Shown piece after piece: positions 9,664-20,740 of a DNA stretch of 64,000 nt. Each line of letters opens with the position of its first letter. Within the stretch, counting starts at the first letter, position 1. The notes beneath the pieces are model-generated. The model saw nothing but the letters and a program-made list of their open reading frames with translations. It made no database searches and was not told the origin of the DNA. The position numbers and the translations under genes are program-made. Source of the stretch: Bacteroides sp. (GTDB taxonomy: Bacteria; Bacteroidota; Bacteroidia; Bacteroidales; Bacteroidaceae); contig JALCME010000007.1 in assembly GCA_022648295.1 (NCBI GenBank), positions 1 through 64,000 on the forward strand, read 5' to 3'.

Positions 9664-10863
9664 TTATTCTATCCGCCCCGGATATGCTTCCAAAGCCTTT
9701 TCCAAAATAAAGAGGGCGCGCGTTAAATCTTCCTTCTTAAGTACATAAGCAATGCGAACCTCATTATAGCCCGATCCTGGAGTGGTATAGAACCCTGAAG
9801 CAGGAGCCATAAAGACAGTCTGTCCTTCATATTCAAAATCAGAAAGGCACCATGCACAAAATTTATCAGAATCATCCACCGGCAATTTAGCCACGGTATA
9901 AAAGGCCCCCATCGGAATGGGAGAATAGACACCGGGAATACGATTCAGCCCATCTATCAGACACTTACGCCTCTCAACATATTCATCGTATGTATCACGT
10001 AAATAATCCTCTCCGGCATCCAAGGATGCTTCGGCCGCAACTTGACCAATTAAAGGAGGACTTAAACGGGCTTGACAGAACTTCATTACAGAGTCCCTTA
10101 TTTCTTTATTCTTCGTAATTAAAGCACCTATACGAATACCACATTCAGAATAGCGTTTGGAAACAGAGTCAATCAGTACCACATTATTTTCAATACCAGC
10201 CAAATGGCAAGCTGAGATATAAGGAGAGCCGGTATAAATAAATTCACGATATACCTCATCCGAGAACAAAAACAAATCATACTTCTTCACCAAATCACGA
10301 ATCTGATTCATTTCACGACGGGTATAGAGATAGCCTGTCGGATTATTAGGATTACAGATTAAGATTCCCTTAGTCCGTTCATTAATTAATTCTTCGAACT
10401 TCTCAACTTTGGGCAAAGAAAATCCTTCCTCTATTGTTGTAGCTATCGTACGAATAACCGCTCCGGCTGATATGGCGAATGCCATATAATTGGCATAGGC
10501 AGGTTCCGGAACAATAATTTCATCTCCCGGATTGAGGCATGCCATAAAAGCAAACAATACCGCTTCCGATCCGCCAGATGTGATAATGATGTCATCTGCT
10601 GTAAGCTTAATATTAAATTTATCATAGTATCCCACCAATTTCTCACGATAGCTACGATAACCCGCACTTGGGCTGTATTCCAAGACCTTTCTATCAATAT
10701 TGCGTATCGCCTCAATCGCGACTTGAGGCGTTGGTAAATCAGGTTGTCCAATGTTTAAATGGAATACATGCACCCCCCGCTGTTTTGCTGAATCAGCAAG
10801 AGGAGCCAGCTTTCTGATAGGAGATGCAGGCATCTCCATTCCGCGAATAGAAATTGTTGGCAT
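9664..10863 (-). CDS. Pyridoxal-phosphate-dependent class I/II aminotransferase
   Basis: 399 aa; FHLNIGQPDLPTP, NPNNPTGYLY, DSVSKRYSECGIRIG (PLP lysine). Confidence 0.88.
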   Translation of the reverse strand: MPTISIRGMEMPASPIRKLAPLADSAKQRGVHVFHLNIGQPDLPTPQVAIEAIRNIDRKVLEYSPSAGYRSYREKLVGYYDKFNIKLTADDIIITSGGSEAVLFAFMACLNPGDEIIVPEPAYANYMAFAISAGAVIRTIATTIEEGFSLPKVEKFEELINERTKGILICNPNNPTGYLYTRREMNQIRDLVKKYDLFLFSDEVYREFIYTGSPYISACHLAGIENNVVLIDSVSKRYSECGIRIGALITKNKEIRDSVMKFCQARLSPPLIGQVAAEASLDAGEDYLRDTYDEYVERRKCLIDGLNRIPGVYSPIPMGAFYTVAKLPVDDSDKFCAWCLSDFEYEGQTVFMAPASGFYTTPGSGYNEVRIAYVLKKEDLTRALFILEKALEAYPGRIE

Positions 10864-11127
10864 GTTTAAATAATTACTTTTACTTTGACAATTTAATCTT
10901 GAATGATAAGATATTACTTCCTTTTATCCATCAAATTTGCAAATGTAGCACTTTATTTGAAACAAAAAGGTAGTAGTGATACAAAAACTTTAAATTCATT
11001 ATCTATACTAAAAAATGAGGAATGTATGAAAAGAAACTTGTACCTTTGAAGGTCGGCATTAAAGCTGTATTTCTCTAGATCAGACCGAAAAAGATATTTA
11101 ATAAACAATTGATAAACAGAAAGCATT

Positions 11128-12363
11128 ATGGTTTTAAATCTGATTACCTTTGCGTCTCCACTTCATAAAAAGACATCAATCCTCCAATCTCACGAACTTT
11201 TAATCAATGAACTAGAAAAATATTTTACTGTAAACTTCATAAAGCATCAGGATATCGGCACACTTACCAAAGATGATTTTTGCTTACTATTCATTGCTAC
11301 CGGAGGTGTTGAAGGACTCGTAGCCCAATATTTCGAAAAGCTCCCCAGACCGGCTATTCTGCTTGCAGACGGAATTCAAAACTCTTTGGCATCTGCATTG
11401 GAAATTTCTTCCTGGCTCCGTACCAGAGGTATGAAAAGCGAAATACTACATGGTGATCCTGTTGATATTGTCAAACGCGTCTTTATTTTACACAACAATT
11501 ATCAGGCTCAACACGTCATTGCAAAATATCGCATTGGAGTCATTGGTACTCCTTCTCCTTGGCTTATAGCAAGCAATGTGGATTATTTACTATCCAAGCG
11601 ACGTTGGGGCATTGAGTATATTGATATATCTTTAGATAAAGTCTATAAGTATTTTCATCAGATTAAAGACGAAGAAGTGCAAGAAGCCTGCACTACGCTC
11701 ACCAATAAGGCACTCGCTATCCGCGAAGCTTCCCCAAAAGATATAGAAAAAGCAATGCGACTTTATTACGCCCTAAAAAAATTGGTGCAGGATGAACATT
11801 TGGGGGCAATTACGCTTAATTGCTTTAAACTCATAGAAAATATTGATACGACAGGCTGTTTAGCACTTTCACTTTTAAATGATGAAGGTATTATGGCTGG
11901 ATGCGAAGGAGACTTACAATCCATCTTTACTCAAATTGCAGTCAAAGCGCTAACAGGAAAAGCTTCTTTTATGGCTAATCCTTCCATGATTAATATCCAT
12001 AATAATGAAATAGTACTGGCACATTGTTCTATAGGCCTCGAGCAAACAGAACGCTACATTGTCCGTAACCATTTTGAGACAGAAAAAGGAGTCAGTATTA
12101 AAGGAATTCTTCCAACAGGAGACGTGACTGTAGTAAAATGTGGTGGGGAATGTTTGGACGAATATTATCTTAGCACAGGGACATTAATAGAAAATACAAA
12201 TTACATTAACATGTGCCGTACTCAGGTACGTATAAAAATGGACACTCCTTCCGATTACTTTCTGAAAAATCCTCTGGGTAATCATCACATTATGCTACAA
12301 GGTAACTATGAAACAGTATTGGAAAATTTCATGGAAGCCAACAATTGCAAGCGAATGAGATAA
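11128..12363 (+). CDS. L-fucose/L-arabinose isomerase-like protein
   Basis: 411 aa; EHLGAITLNCFKLIE, NDEGIMAGCEGDLQSI, MANPSMINIHNNEIVLAHCSIG resemble the isomerase-like fold family. Confidence 0.65.
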   Translation: MVLNLITFASPLHKKTSILQSHELLINELEKYFTVNFIKHQDIGTLTKDDFCLLFIATGGVEGLVAQYFEKLPRPAILLADGIQNSLASALEISSWLRTRGMKSEILHGDPVDIVKRVFILHNNYQAQHVIAKYRIGVIGTPSPWLIASNVDYLLSKRRWGIEYIDISLDKVYKYFHQIKDEEVQEACTTLTNKALAIREASPKDIEKAMRLYYALKKLVQDEHLGAITLNCFKLIENIDTTGCLALSLLNDEGIMAGCEGDLQSIFTQIAVKALTGKASFMANPSMINIHNNEIVLAHCSIGLEQTERYIVRNHFETEKGVSIKGILPTGDVTVVKCGGECLDEYYLSTGTLIENTNYINMCRTQVRIKMDTPSDYFLKNPLGNHHIMLQGNYETVLENFMEANNCKRMR

Positions 12364-12372
12364 AGTAATACC

Positions 12373-13623
12373 TTAACCTTCTTCATGAAGTGCTTCCACC
12401 GGTTGCAGATTCATCGCATTCCGGGCAGGAAACCATACTCCACACAGTATGATTATGCTCAGCAAAATCAATACACTTAAAAAACAGAAGATGAAACGCC
12501 CTGTTGTAGGCTCCATCAATGTATGGACTGTCAGATCTGCTATATCTATATTAATACAGATAATAACCGCCGGTATAGCTGCAATTAACAATAGAAAGAT
12601 ACTTTCCAATACATAATAACCGAATACATTTTTACGCGTACTACCCAAAGCCATTCTCAATGCAATCTCTCCTCTTCGTCTTCTCATCCGATACCAAAAG
12701 GTTCCTAAAATACTCAAGAATACATTGAACATAAAAAAGGCAATGACTGCATAAGTTGTATTTAAATAATTCACCGTACCTGTTTCAAGATCATAAACTC
12801 TCTTCATATTAGAATAGGATTGGACATTTTCAAGGTAAAAGGGACCGATTGCCAATTTTGATTGCATATCCTCCAAAAAGCGCTCTCTAAAATCTGATAG
12901 CTGATTGGTATTTACACGGAAAGCAATATGACACCACCACCCCATCTGTTCCGACGCCGGCAGATAGATGAACGGTTCGTAACGCTCATAATCGCCTAAT
13001 TTATGTTTAGGCAAAACAGCCATCACCTTATAATTCGTGACAGGATTGTTACTCCCTATGAAATAAGGATTAAAACAAGTCTCTCCTACAGGACTGGAGC
13101 TATGGAAAACCGAATCACACAAGGAAACACTCATCAACACAGGCATCGGATATTCACTTTCTTTCCACTGATCTGAATGAAAGGTTCCGGACAAAGATTT
13201 TAAGTGAAACACTTTAAAATAGGTCGGATTAACATAGCGAATATAACAACCGGTTACATGAGTAGAGTCTGTATGAGACGCATACCCCTCATATGTTATC
13301 TGATCTGTATATGGAATAGAACCATAATAATAACAAGCTTCACAAACTCCGGGATAATGTTTTACCAAATTATAAATCTGCCATATATAATCAGAAGAAT
13401 GACTCATTAAAACCGAATCCTTTTCTTGCCCGGGTTTCAGATTAACAGTTAAATCAAAAACAGATTCCGTATCATATCCTTTAGGTTGCAAGGCAGCTCC
13501 TTCGTAATTATAGACCAAGTCAATGGCATACCATAACAAAACAATAACAATCACCAATTCTATTCCAACCCACGAGTTAGCATACCGCTGAGCCCAAATC
13601 TGTTTGAGTAAACTCTTCCACAT
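12373..13623 (-). CDS. FtsX/MacB-like ABC permease, B-type (pair 4)
   Basis: 416 aa; GTFWYRMRRRRGEIALRMALGSTRKNV and PARNAMNLQPVEALHEE. Confidence 0.88.
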   Translation of the reverse strand: MWKSLLKQIWAQRYANSWVGIELVIVIVLLWYAIDLVYNYEGAALQPKGYDTESVFDLTVNLKPGQEKDSVLMSHSSDYIWQIYNLVKHYPGVCEACYYYGSIPYTDQITYEGYASHTDSTHVTGCYIRYVNPTYFKVFHLKSLSGTFHSDQWKESEYPMPVLMSVSLCDSVFHSSSPVGETCFNPYFIGSNNPVTNYKVMAVLPKHKLGDYERYEPFIYLPASEQMGWWCHIAFRVNTNQLSDFRERFLEDMQSKLAIGPFYLENVQSYSNMKRVYDLETGTVNYLNTTYAVIAFFMFNVFLSILGTFWYRMRRRRGEIALRMALGSTRKNVFGYYVLESIFLLLIAAIPAVIICINIDIADLTVHTLMEPTTGRFIFCFLSVLILLSIIILCGVWFPARNAMNLQPVEALHEEG

Positions 13624-13627
13624 ACTT

Positions 13628-14881
13628 CTATTCTCCTTTTAATATAGATACGATATTACGATGCACTGCAATCCAGGCAGGCAGACAAACAGACAACAGA
13701 TTAAAAACCACGCACGTTCCTAATGCTATAATGAATAGAAGAGGACGCAACATCAGCCCTCCACTTAAAGCAATTCCATCTAAGTCAACTCCACCTGTGC
13801 CCAATAACCATGTTCTCCCGATAAAGATTAAAAGGCATGATAGCAGATACCCTATTACCCCACCTAATAAAGTCGTCACCAAACTCTCAGTAAAAAGACG
13901 CCCCATTATAGATAAGTTGGAAGCTCCATAAACTTTGCGGAGCGCCATTTCAGCTAAATTACCCTGCATTTGTGCATGCATAAGACCTGATATACTAATT
14001 GCGGGAACAATCAGCAGTACGATAATTAATAGCCCGTATGCCAAAGAGGCATTAATACTACTCCCTCGGAAAAAAGAATAATTAGTTTGCGTATAAAGAT
14101 TTTGCATCTTAAATATATATTCTTGTCCACTATTGTTTAAACGATCCTGCCGACGCTGAACTTCTGCTTCCACAGATGAAAATTTTGTATCCGGATACAT
14201 CTTTAATAATCCTCTTCGAAATCCTCCCAAACCTGCAGTCCACATTTGATAATTATCCTCATCTTCTAATGAGAATGGAAGAAAAGCATCAGCATAAGCA
14301 ACCTGAAAAATAGAACTAACATCTTGTATTACTCCAACAACCTTGGTCGAAACAAAATCTGCAAAGAAATATTTTCCTACAACATCGACGGTGCCAAATA
14401 ATTGGCGTGCCGTATGCTCTGTTATCACACAAACCCTGCGCCGGGCATCGTATTCTTCTTGGGTAAAAGGACGCCCTGAAACAATGTTATAATGGAAAAA
14501 GGAAAACCAATTAGATGCAACCGAACGAACGAAGCAATTATATGTGGATTGAGAGGCCGGTAAGGAACAGGGAATTCTTGATATTCCTTCATACCAGGTA
14601 GCATCTTCTATACCGGGTAACTTTGTAAAAAGAGCGTCAAAAGCGACCTTCCCCATACCTGTATTCACATTCGTTCCATTCTTTCTGAGAGTTTGGCCTA
14701 TATCCGTATAAATCATACGGGATCTATCTGTTTCGGGAGCAATATCCGCAGTTCGAAAATCATAAATCATCACCACCACCATAACAAAGGCTATTGTCAC
14801 AGCCGTCCCCACAATACTGATTATTGAATAGAAGCGATTCTGCTTCACCAAATTAATAGCTTGTATAAATAATTGTTTCAT
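13628..14881 (-). CDS. FtsX/MacB-like ABC permease, A-type (pair 4)
   Basis: 417 aa; IVGTAVTIAFVMVVVMIYDF and LAEMALRKVYGASNLSI. Confidence 0.87.
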   Translation of the reverse strand: MKQLFIQAINLVKQNRFYSIISIVGTAVTIAFVMVVVMIYDFRTADIAPETDRSRMIYTDIGQTLRKNGTNVNTGMGKVAFDALFTKLPGIEDATWYEGISRIPCSLPASQSTYNCFVRSVASNWFSFFHYNIVSGRPFTQEEYDARRRVCVITEHTARQLFGTVDVVGKYFFADFVSTKVVGVIQDVSSIFQVAYADAFLPFSLEDEDNYQMWTAGLGGFRRGLLKMYPDTKFSSVEAEVQRRQDRLNNSGQEYIFKMQNLYTQTNYSFFRGSSINASLAYGLLIIVLLIVPAISISGLMHAQMQGNLAEMALRKVYGASNLSIMGRLFTESLVTTLLGGVIGYLLSCLLIFIGRTWLLGTGGVDLDGIALSGGLMLRPLLFIIALGTCVVFNLLSVCLPAWIAVHRNIVSILKGE

Positions 14882-14901
14882 CCTCTATAAACTAAAAAGC
14901 A

Positions 14902-16158
14902 CTATTCTTCATGAAGAGCCTCCGCTGGTTGAACCGCCATAGCTTTTCGGGCAGGAAACCAAATACCTAACAATATCATTAAAGCAATTACCCCCCAAGA
15001 CATTAAAACTGTAATAATAAACCGTCCTACGGATAGCGTCGTTCCGTTATACCAAGCATTTAATTCGGCACGCGCCAGATTATAATCTACAATAATCGCT
15101 AAAATAGTTGCAAAAGATAGTAATAACAAAGCTTCTGCCAATAAACGCCCAAAAACACTGCTAGTAGTACTCCCCAATGCCATGTGCAAAGCTATTTCCG
15201 CCCGACGCTGCTGCGTACGAAACCAAAATGTTCCCAACAATCCCAAGAAGATATTCAGCATAAGGAAGCCCATACCGGCCAGATAATTGCGCAATTGATT
15301 TGTTTGGTATTGTTGAAAGTTACGACGTATATCGTGAAAAGAACGAATATTCGAGATGAATACATTTCCAATACGGAATTGTTTTTCAGAATCGGCTTTT
15401 AAGTGTGACATGAAGTCCACATCTTTGTCTGCTTTCACACGAACACAAAGTTCCGCGCCTACTCTATATTGTGAATGGGGCAAGAGCCTAACAATACTCG
15501 CGCTATTATATGCAGACTGATAATCAATATAACGGACTGTTTTTAGAGCTGCTGACAACTTGAACGACTTTGTTGTATCACCCTCCAGAAAGAATGATTT
15601 TCCCACTAAGTCTGTCATTTTAACTCCATACCGATTCGTGAAGATATTATCGGATGCTAAGAATGTATTTTCTGTCAACATTTTAGCTAGTTGCTCAGAA
15701 GTTTCTCCTTGTGTACCCTGATATCGAAATACTTTTAAGAAATCAGGAGTTACCATCCGCCGTACAATATAACTATGGGCATTTATACTATTCAAACTAT
15801 CACACTGAATAACACATCCACTATTACTTCCATTGTAAGGATAAGAATTTTGGGATAAACTTACTGCTTCTACTTCAGGACGATGTCGCAAGCGATCCAT
15901 TATTTCTGCAACATCATCCGTAGTAAGTGTATCTGCAGGATTGAAATCAGCACTCTTTGAAGTAAGGTATTCCATTTCAATTAAATAACAATGAGTTGCA
16001 TCGAAACCGCGCGGCTCGTTGTAAACAGAATATTGTACATAAAGATAGTCAATAATAAACCACATTACAATGCTTACTAGAAACAATTCAATGAGCAGCC
16101 ATAAATTAGTTCGCCATTCATTACGTATTTGTATAAAAAGTTTTTTATTCATATTCAA
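14902..16158 (-). CDS. FtsX/MacB-like ABC permease, B-type (pair 3)
   Basis: 418 aa; GTFWFRTQQRRAEIALHMALGSTTSSVFG and PARKAMAVQPAEALHEE. Confidence 0.88.
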   Translation of the reverse strand: MNMNKKLFIQIRNEWRTNLWLLIELFLVSIVMWFIIDYLYVQYSVYNEPRGFDATHCYLIEMEYLTSKSADFNPADTLTTDDVAEIMDRLRHRPEVEAVSLSQNSYPYNGSNSGCVIQCDSLNSINAHSYIVRRMVTPDFLKVFRYQGTQGETSEQLAKMLTENTFLASDNIFTNRYGVKMTDLVGKSFFLEGDTTKSFKLSAALKTVRYIDYQSAYNSASIVRLLPHSQYRVGAELCVRVKADKDVDFMSHLKADSEKQFRIGNVFISNIRSFHDIRRNFQQYQTNQLRNYLAGMGFLMLNIFLGLLGTFWFRTQQRRAEIALHMALGSTTSSVFGRLLAEALLLLSFATILAIIVDYNLARAELNAWYNGTTLSVGRFIITVLMSWGVIALMILLGIWFPARKAMAVQPAEALHEE

Positions 16159-16165
16159 GGGTTAT

Positions 16166-17464
16166 TTAATACGTTTTTCCTCCAAGAGCATTTACTATAC
16201 TCGTACGCGATGCCCTCCATGCCGGAATGCCACTACTCAACAGGTTAAGTACAAAGCAAAAAAACAATGCATATAGAAATGTGGAGGCATGTAATAAAAT
16301 AGAAGCATCAATGGTTGGAGGGTTAAATGTATTACTATATGGTTGTGAAAATAGTAGCACATTTCCTGCATAAGCAAATATAAGACTGAAGATTAACCCT
16401 ACAATACCTGCCAACAACGTAATTACTAAGTTTTCCATTATAATCTGCCCAACCATCTCCAGACGTGTACTCCCAAAGGCTCTGCGAACACCTATCTCCG
16501 CCACCCGTTGGCGTAATCGGCTCTGCGTCATGCTACTTAAATTGATGGCTGGAACTAAAAGAAGAATAATAAAAATAATAGCCCGATGCATACGATCCGC
16601 TTTCAAATCAGGCTCCCAATTAGCAGCAAAAGCTATTGCCTGCTTCTCCTGATCATAAGGACGGTTACGATAAATGAAATGAAATCCAGTGCTTTCACTT
16701 ATTGTTTTATTATAAGCATCCCGCCGACGCTCTACTTCTCCCCTTATTTTATCAAAATCATCTCGTGAACGAGCAAGTATCGTTACAGAAAACATTCCCA
16801 TATTGCCTCCACACCACGTATCTTTAGGAGAATCAGTTGAAGTAAAAGGAATCCATACTTGTCCGTAAGCGGAATCAGCAAGAGTAGAAACATCATGTAC
16901 TACCCCAGAAACTTTATAAGAAGCATGATTCAATAGAAAGGTCTTTCCCACTACATCAGTCGTACCAAAGAGCGTACGTGCCACTCCTTCTGTAATTACT
17001 GCAACAGATAGTCCTGCATCAAAATCAGCTTTGCTATATGGTTTCCCTTGAATAAAAGCAAAATCGAATACCCGCCAAAAATTATCATCCGTTTCCCGAA
17101 TATCAGCTCCCGTAGCAGATTGACCTGGCAGCGAAACAGGAGTAGTTCTTGTAAAAGCAAGATAAGTGGTAACAACTTCAGGCAGTGTTAAGCTCTTAAA
17201 ACATTCTTTCGCAGTACGCACACTCATCGGTCCATTGCTGCTATCTCCCTCTCTCCAATCCTTGCTTGTAATGCTCATATAGCGAACATGCAAGAAACGA
17301 TTTCTATTACTTTCCGGCGAAAAAGGCGCTACCTTTACTTGCTGAATCATAACAACCAACATAATGAGGAATATGGCAAGCGCCGTACCCAACACCGTAA
17401 TAATACTGATTACAGGTTGTTGATGTAATTGTGCAATAGCTTGTTTAAAATATTGTTTTATCAT
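16166..17464 (-). CDS. FtsX/MacB-like ABC permease, A-type (pair 3)
   Basis: 432 aa; VLGTALAIFLIMLVVMIQQ and VAEIGVRRAFGSTRLEM. Confidence 0.87.
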   Translation of the reverse strand: MIKQYFKQAIAQLHQQPVISIITVLGTALAIFLIMLVVMIQQVKVAPFSPESNRNRFLHVRYMSITSKDWREGDSSNGPMSVRTAKECFKSLTLPEVVTTYLAFTRTTPVSLPGQSATGADIRETDDNFWRVFDFAFIQGKPYSKADFDAGLSVAVITEGVARTLFGTTDVVGKTFLLNHASYKVSGVVHDVSTLADSAYGQVWIPFTSTDSPKDTWCGGNMGMFSVTILARSRDDFDKIRGEVERRRDAYNKTISESTGFHFIYRNRPYDQEKQAIAFAANWEPDLKADRMHRAIIFIILLLVPAINLSSMTQSRLRQRVAEIGVRRAFGSTRLEMVGQIIMENLVITLLAGIVGLIFSLIFAYAGNVLLFSQPYSNTFNPPTIDASILLHASTFLYALFFCFVLNLLSSGIPAWRASRTSIVNALGGKTY

Positions 17465-17526
17465 TTCATCATATTAATTATAAATGAGACACCTTTAATG
17501 AGCAGAAATATTATATATCTGTAACA

Positions 17527-18162
17527 TTACTTTCCGATAAATAAATGGCGAGTATTCACTCGGCCTATTCCACCTTTCGAAATATCGGCACGACCAGCCG
17601 AACCGCTTAATTCCATACTTCCTATGCCTTCAACATCAGCTTTCAAATAATCACAGTTTACATGTATATTAGCTTTACCTACACCTTCTATTTCAACCTT
17701 TAGAGTGCGACATTTCAAATCAACAATATTGACCTTTCCTACTCCCTCAATTTCAAATTTCACATCACCTAATTTTAAAGAAGACTTACTATTAAAAGAG
17801 CCTACTCCCGCAAATTCAACTTCTTTCAAGTCAGGAGCCGTAAGATAAATCACAACGCCGTCCTTCTTCCCATTCTGCACAGTCAAATTCCCGTTACTAT
17901 CCTTTTCTCTTTCTATAGTTAAAACGCCATTTTTTACATAACTTTTTGTTTTCTTTACCCCTTTCTCTTTTCCTTCTATTTTAAAAGAGCAGCGATCACT
18001 CTGTTCAAAATAGATTGTAGCAACAGCTGTAATATCTATAGAAGAAAAATTCTCTACTTTTCGTTTCTCACTCACTCTCACATCTTTATTATCAACTGCA
18101 CCATAAACGGCAGTTACAGCAAGGGCAAATAATAAGCCCAAAGTTATAGTCAAAGTTCTCAT
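17527..18162 (-). CDS. DUF2807-like (head GIN domain) periplasmic protein with signal peptide
   Basis: 211 aa; repeated VEIEGVGKANIH / VEGIGSMELSGSAGRADIS beta-helix-like pattern. Confidence 0.75.
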   Translation of the reverse strand: MRTLTITLGLLFALAVTAVYGAVDNKDVRVSEKRKVENFSSIDITAVATIYFEQSDRCSFKIEGKEKGVKKTKSYVKNGVLTIEREKDSNGNLTVQNGKKDGVVIYLTAPDLKEVEFAGVGSFNSKSSLKLGDVKFEIEGVGKVNIVDLKCRTLKVEIEGVGKANIHVNCDYLKADVEGIGSMELSGSAGRADISKGGIGRVNTRHLFIGK

Positions 18163-18183
18163 ACTAATTATATTTTAAATGTA

Positions 18184-19446
18184 TTATTCTTCATGTAAAG
18201 CCTCAGCCGGTTGAATATTCATTGCACGATGCGCAGGAAAGCAGATTCCAATAACAACCATAGACGCCATCAATAACCACGCCTCCGCAGACCCTAAAAG
18301 AAAACGGACAAAACTCCATTTAACCGGCCAAGTTGTTATTAGTTCCGTTCGTCCGATTGAAAATTCAGAGATGCCGATATTATAACATATAACCATAGCG
18401 GGAACAGCAGCTAAAGTCAGCAGAAGCAGCCCCTCTCCAGTTAACATACGAAATATTCCGGTTCTGGTACATCCCATACTTAACCGTAACGCTACTTCAC
18501 CCCGTCTTTTCCTTGTACGTAGCCAAAACGTACCAATCAAGCCTAAAAAGACATTTGCCAGCAGAAATACGGCAATAATGGTTTGACTATTTACTTTATC
18601 AACATCCCCACGCATCACTTCATACTGCAACTGCTGATTGGAGAATGGAGCGGCATCTGCAACAAACATATTATCCGTATCCAATCGCGGAGCTATATCC
18701 TTCAAAAAATGGCTGCGATAATCTGCTCCATCTGCGTGTTCCTTTACCCGGAATACAATTTGACCTTGATCGTTCAGCAGATCTTTATCTTTTTTATTCT
18801 CATCCAAACGCGTAAAACACCATGCCGCATCCGCACCATAACGCCACCCTCGGAACCGTCCGATAATTCCATATTGCCGGACGGAATACAAAGAATCCCC
18901 AACCCAGCGCAAAGGAGTATCACGAGAAAATTTCGGCATCTCTTCACGGAAAAGGTCAAATGCACCTTCGCTTAAAATAACGGAATTATCATTTGCTGGC
19001 ATCTTATCAAACTGGTGGTTTTTATCTTCATTCATTCGAAACACACGGGTATATCCTTTAGTGGATTCAATCATACGCACATCCACTCCCACAGAATCTG
19101 CTGCAGCCAAAGAACTATAGCTACTACTTCCACTCATAGGCAGACTCCAATAACAAAAACAGGCAGCTTCAACCGTGGGCTCTTCTCTCAATTTCTTTAA
19201 AATACTGACATATTTATCAGCACGCGACAGCGTTGAGTCCTTGCTCTCTCCTCCCATAATCATCGAAAGTTGATATACATGATTTATATTGTATCCTAAT
19301 GGTTTATAAAAAGTATATTTCATGCAGCCCAAAGAGTCACAAAGAAACCACAAGACAATAAATACCAGAAAAAGTTCCGCCAATACCCATCCGTTAGAAC
19401 GGAAACGGGAAAATATCATACGAAGATTATGTAATACGAATTTCAT
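18184..19446 (-). CDS. FtsX/MacB-like ABC permease, B-type (pair 2)
   Basis: 420 aa; GTFWLRTRKRRGEVALRLSMGCTRTGIF and PAHRAMNIQPAEALHEE. Confidence 0.88.
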   Translation of the reverse strand: MKFVLHNLRMIFSRFRSNGWVLAELFLVFIVLWFLCDSLGCMKYTFYKPLGYNINHVYQLSMIMGGESKDSTLSRADKYVSILKKLREEPTVEAACFCYWSLPMSGSSSYSSLAAADSVGVDVRMIESTKGYTRVFRMNEDKNHQFDKMPANDNSVILSEGAFDLFREEMPKFSRDTPLRWVGDSLYSVRQYGIIGRFRGWRYGADAAWCFTRLDENKKDKDLLNDQGQIVFRVKEHADGADYRSHFLKDIAPRLDTDNMFVADAAPFSNQQLQYEVMRGDVDKVNSQTIIAVFLLANVFLGLIGTFWLRTRKRRGEVALRLSMGCTRTGIFRMLTGEGLLLLTLAAVPAMVICYNIGISEFSIGRTELITTWPVKWSFVRFLLGSAEAWLLMASMVVIGICFPAHRAMNIQPAEALHEE

Positions 19447-19456
19447 AAGGCAATTG

Positions 19457-20728
19457 TTATCTATCGTTTAATGAATCCACAATAGTATGGCGAGCAGCCA
19501 ACCAGGCAGGTAATCCTGCACTCAACATATTAATCAAGAAGCAGAACAGGAAAGCCAAGAAAAAGACCCAAGGATTAAATAAGGCTCCCATACTTAAAGA
19601 AAAATCTCCGGATGTTCCAATATTCTGACCGTTTGTAAATAACCATATACGCATACCATACACCGCCAAATAGCTCAAGCATAAGCCCAATAAACCACCC
19701 AACAAGGTTAGCAACATATTCTCATTAAGAATTTGTCTAACCAATATCCCGCGAGTTGCACCGAAGGCTTTACGTACCCCCAATTCACTAATGCGTTGTT
19801 GCATACGGCTGTTGCTTAGTCCACACAAATTGAGTGAAGGCACTAATAAGATAATGGCAAGAGCTATGATATATTGTAAATATAGCAAACTTAAATTAGG
19901 CCTTACATTAACCCACACATGATTAACATGTGCTACGATCCCATCCGGCTGATCCATAATATCCAATTGCATATCCCTCATCCCGGCATTCACATCTTTC
20001 ACCAGTTTAGTTATCCCTTGTTTAATAACCGGGATATCGTCAGTATTGCGTGGTAATGCCACAACCGTCATTCCACCTCCATAACTCGATTCGGAAGTAA
20101 TATTCAGATAGCTGGAAGGATACATTGTCCACACTTGGGCATAAGCATCTTTAGCCGTAACAGACACGTCTTTAACCACCCCGCAAATACGTGCAACTTC
20201 ACGATTAAGCAATATGTTTTGCCCTGATACATCAGTTTTGCCAAACACTTTACGAGCTACAGATGCTGAAATAACTATAGCTTTTGTACCATTAATACGA
20301 TCTTCTTCCGTAAATCCATGTCCATTCAAAAACTGGAATCGAAATATCTTCCAAAATCCGGGATCAGATTTCTTCAAGTCCACTTTCACCCGATTTGAAC
20401 CATCCGCCATAGAAACCAAAGCAATATCCGGCGAAGAAAAAGCCGTACACACAATTACTTTTTTTAAAGGCATTACACATGCTTTCATGAAAGCAGGAGA
20501 ACATTCTCCCCAATTGTTCCTTTCATTATCTTTGCTGTGCAAGTGCATTGCACTAAAATAAAGGCAGGAGCTTCTGTTTACCTCCGGCTCTAAATCGGAA
20601 TATTTCGTCTTTCCTGTTATGACAATAGCCATAATCATAGTAATGGCAAATGCAGTACCTAATATTGAGATTATACTTAATAGAAGGTTTTGGCGTAATA
20701 ATGTAAAGGTTTGGCGAATAATATGCAT
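19457..20728 (-). CDS. FtsX/MacB-like ABC permease, A-type (pair 2)
   Basis: 423 aa; ILGTAFAITMIMAIVITGK and ISELGVRKAFGATRGILV. Confidence 0.87.
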   Translation of the reverse strand: MHIIRQTFTLLRQNLLLSIISILGTAFAITMIMAIVITGKTKYSDLEPEVNRSSCLYFSAMHLHSKDNERNNWGECSPAFMKACVMPLKKVIVCTAFSSPDIALVSMADGSNRVKVDLKKSDPGFWKIFRFQFLNGHGFTEEDRINGTKAIVISASVARKVFGKTDVSGQNILLNREVARICGVVKDVSVTAKDAYAQVWTMYPSSYLNITSESSYGGGMTVVALPRNTDDIPVIKQGITKLVKDVNAGMRDMQLDIMDQPDGIVAHVNHVWVNVRPNLSLLYLQYIIALAIILLVPSLNLCGLSNSRMQQRISELGVRKAFGATRGILVRQILNENMLLTLLGGLLGLCLSYLAVYGMRIWLFTNGQNIGTSGDFSLSMGALFNPWVFFLAFLFCFLINMLSAGLPAWLAARHTIVDSLNDR

Positions 20729-20740
20729 GGCTTGCTATTT

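Noticed and set aside
18583-18975. 130-aa plus-strand ORF antisense to a permease
   Set aside because: Fully antisense to a confident FtsX-like permease; no domain or start-site support.
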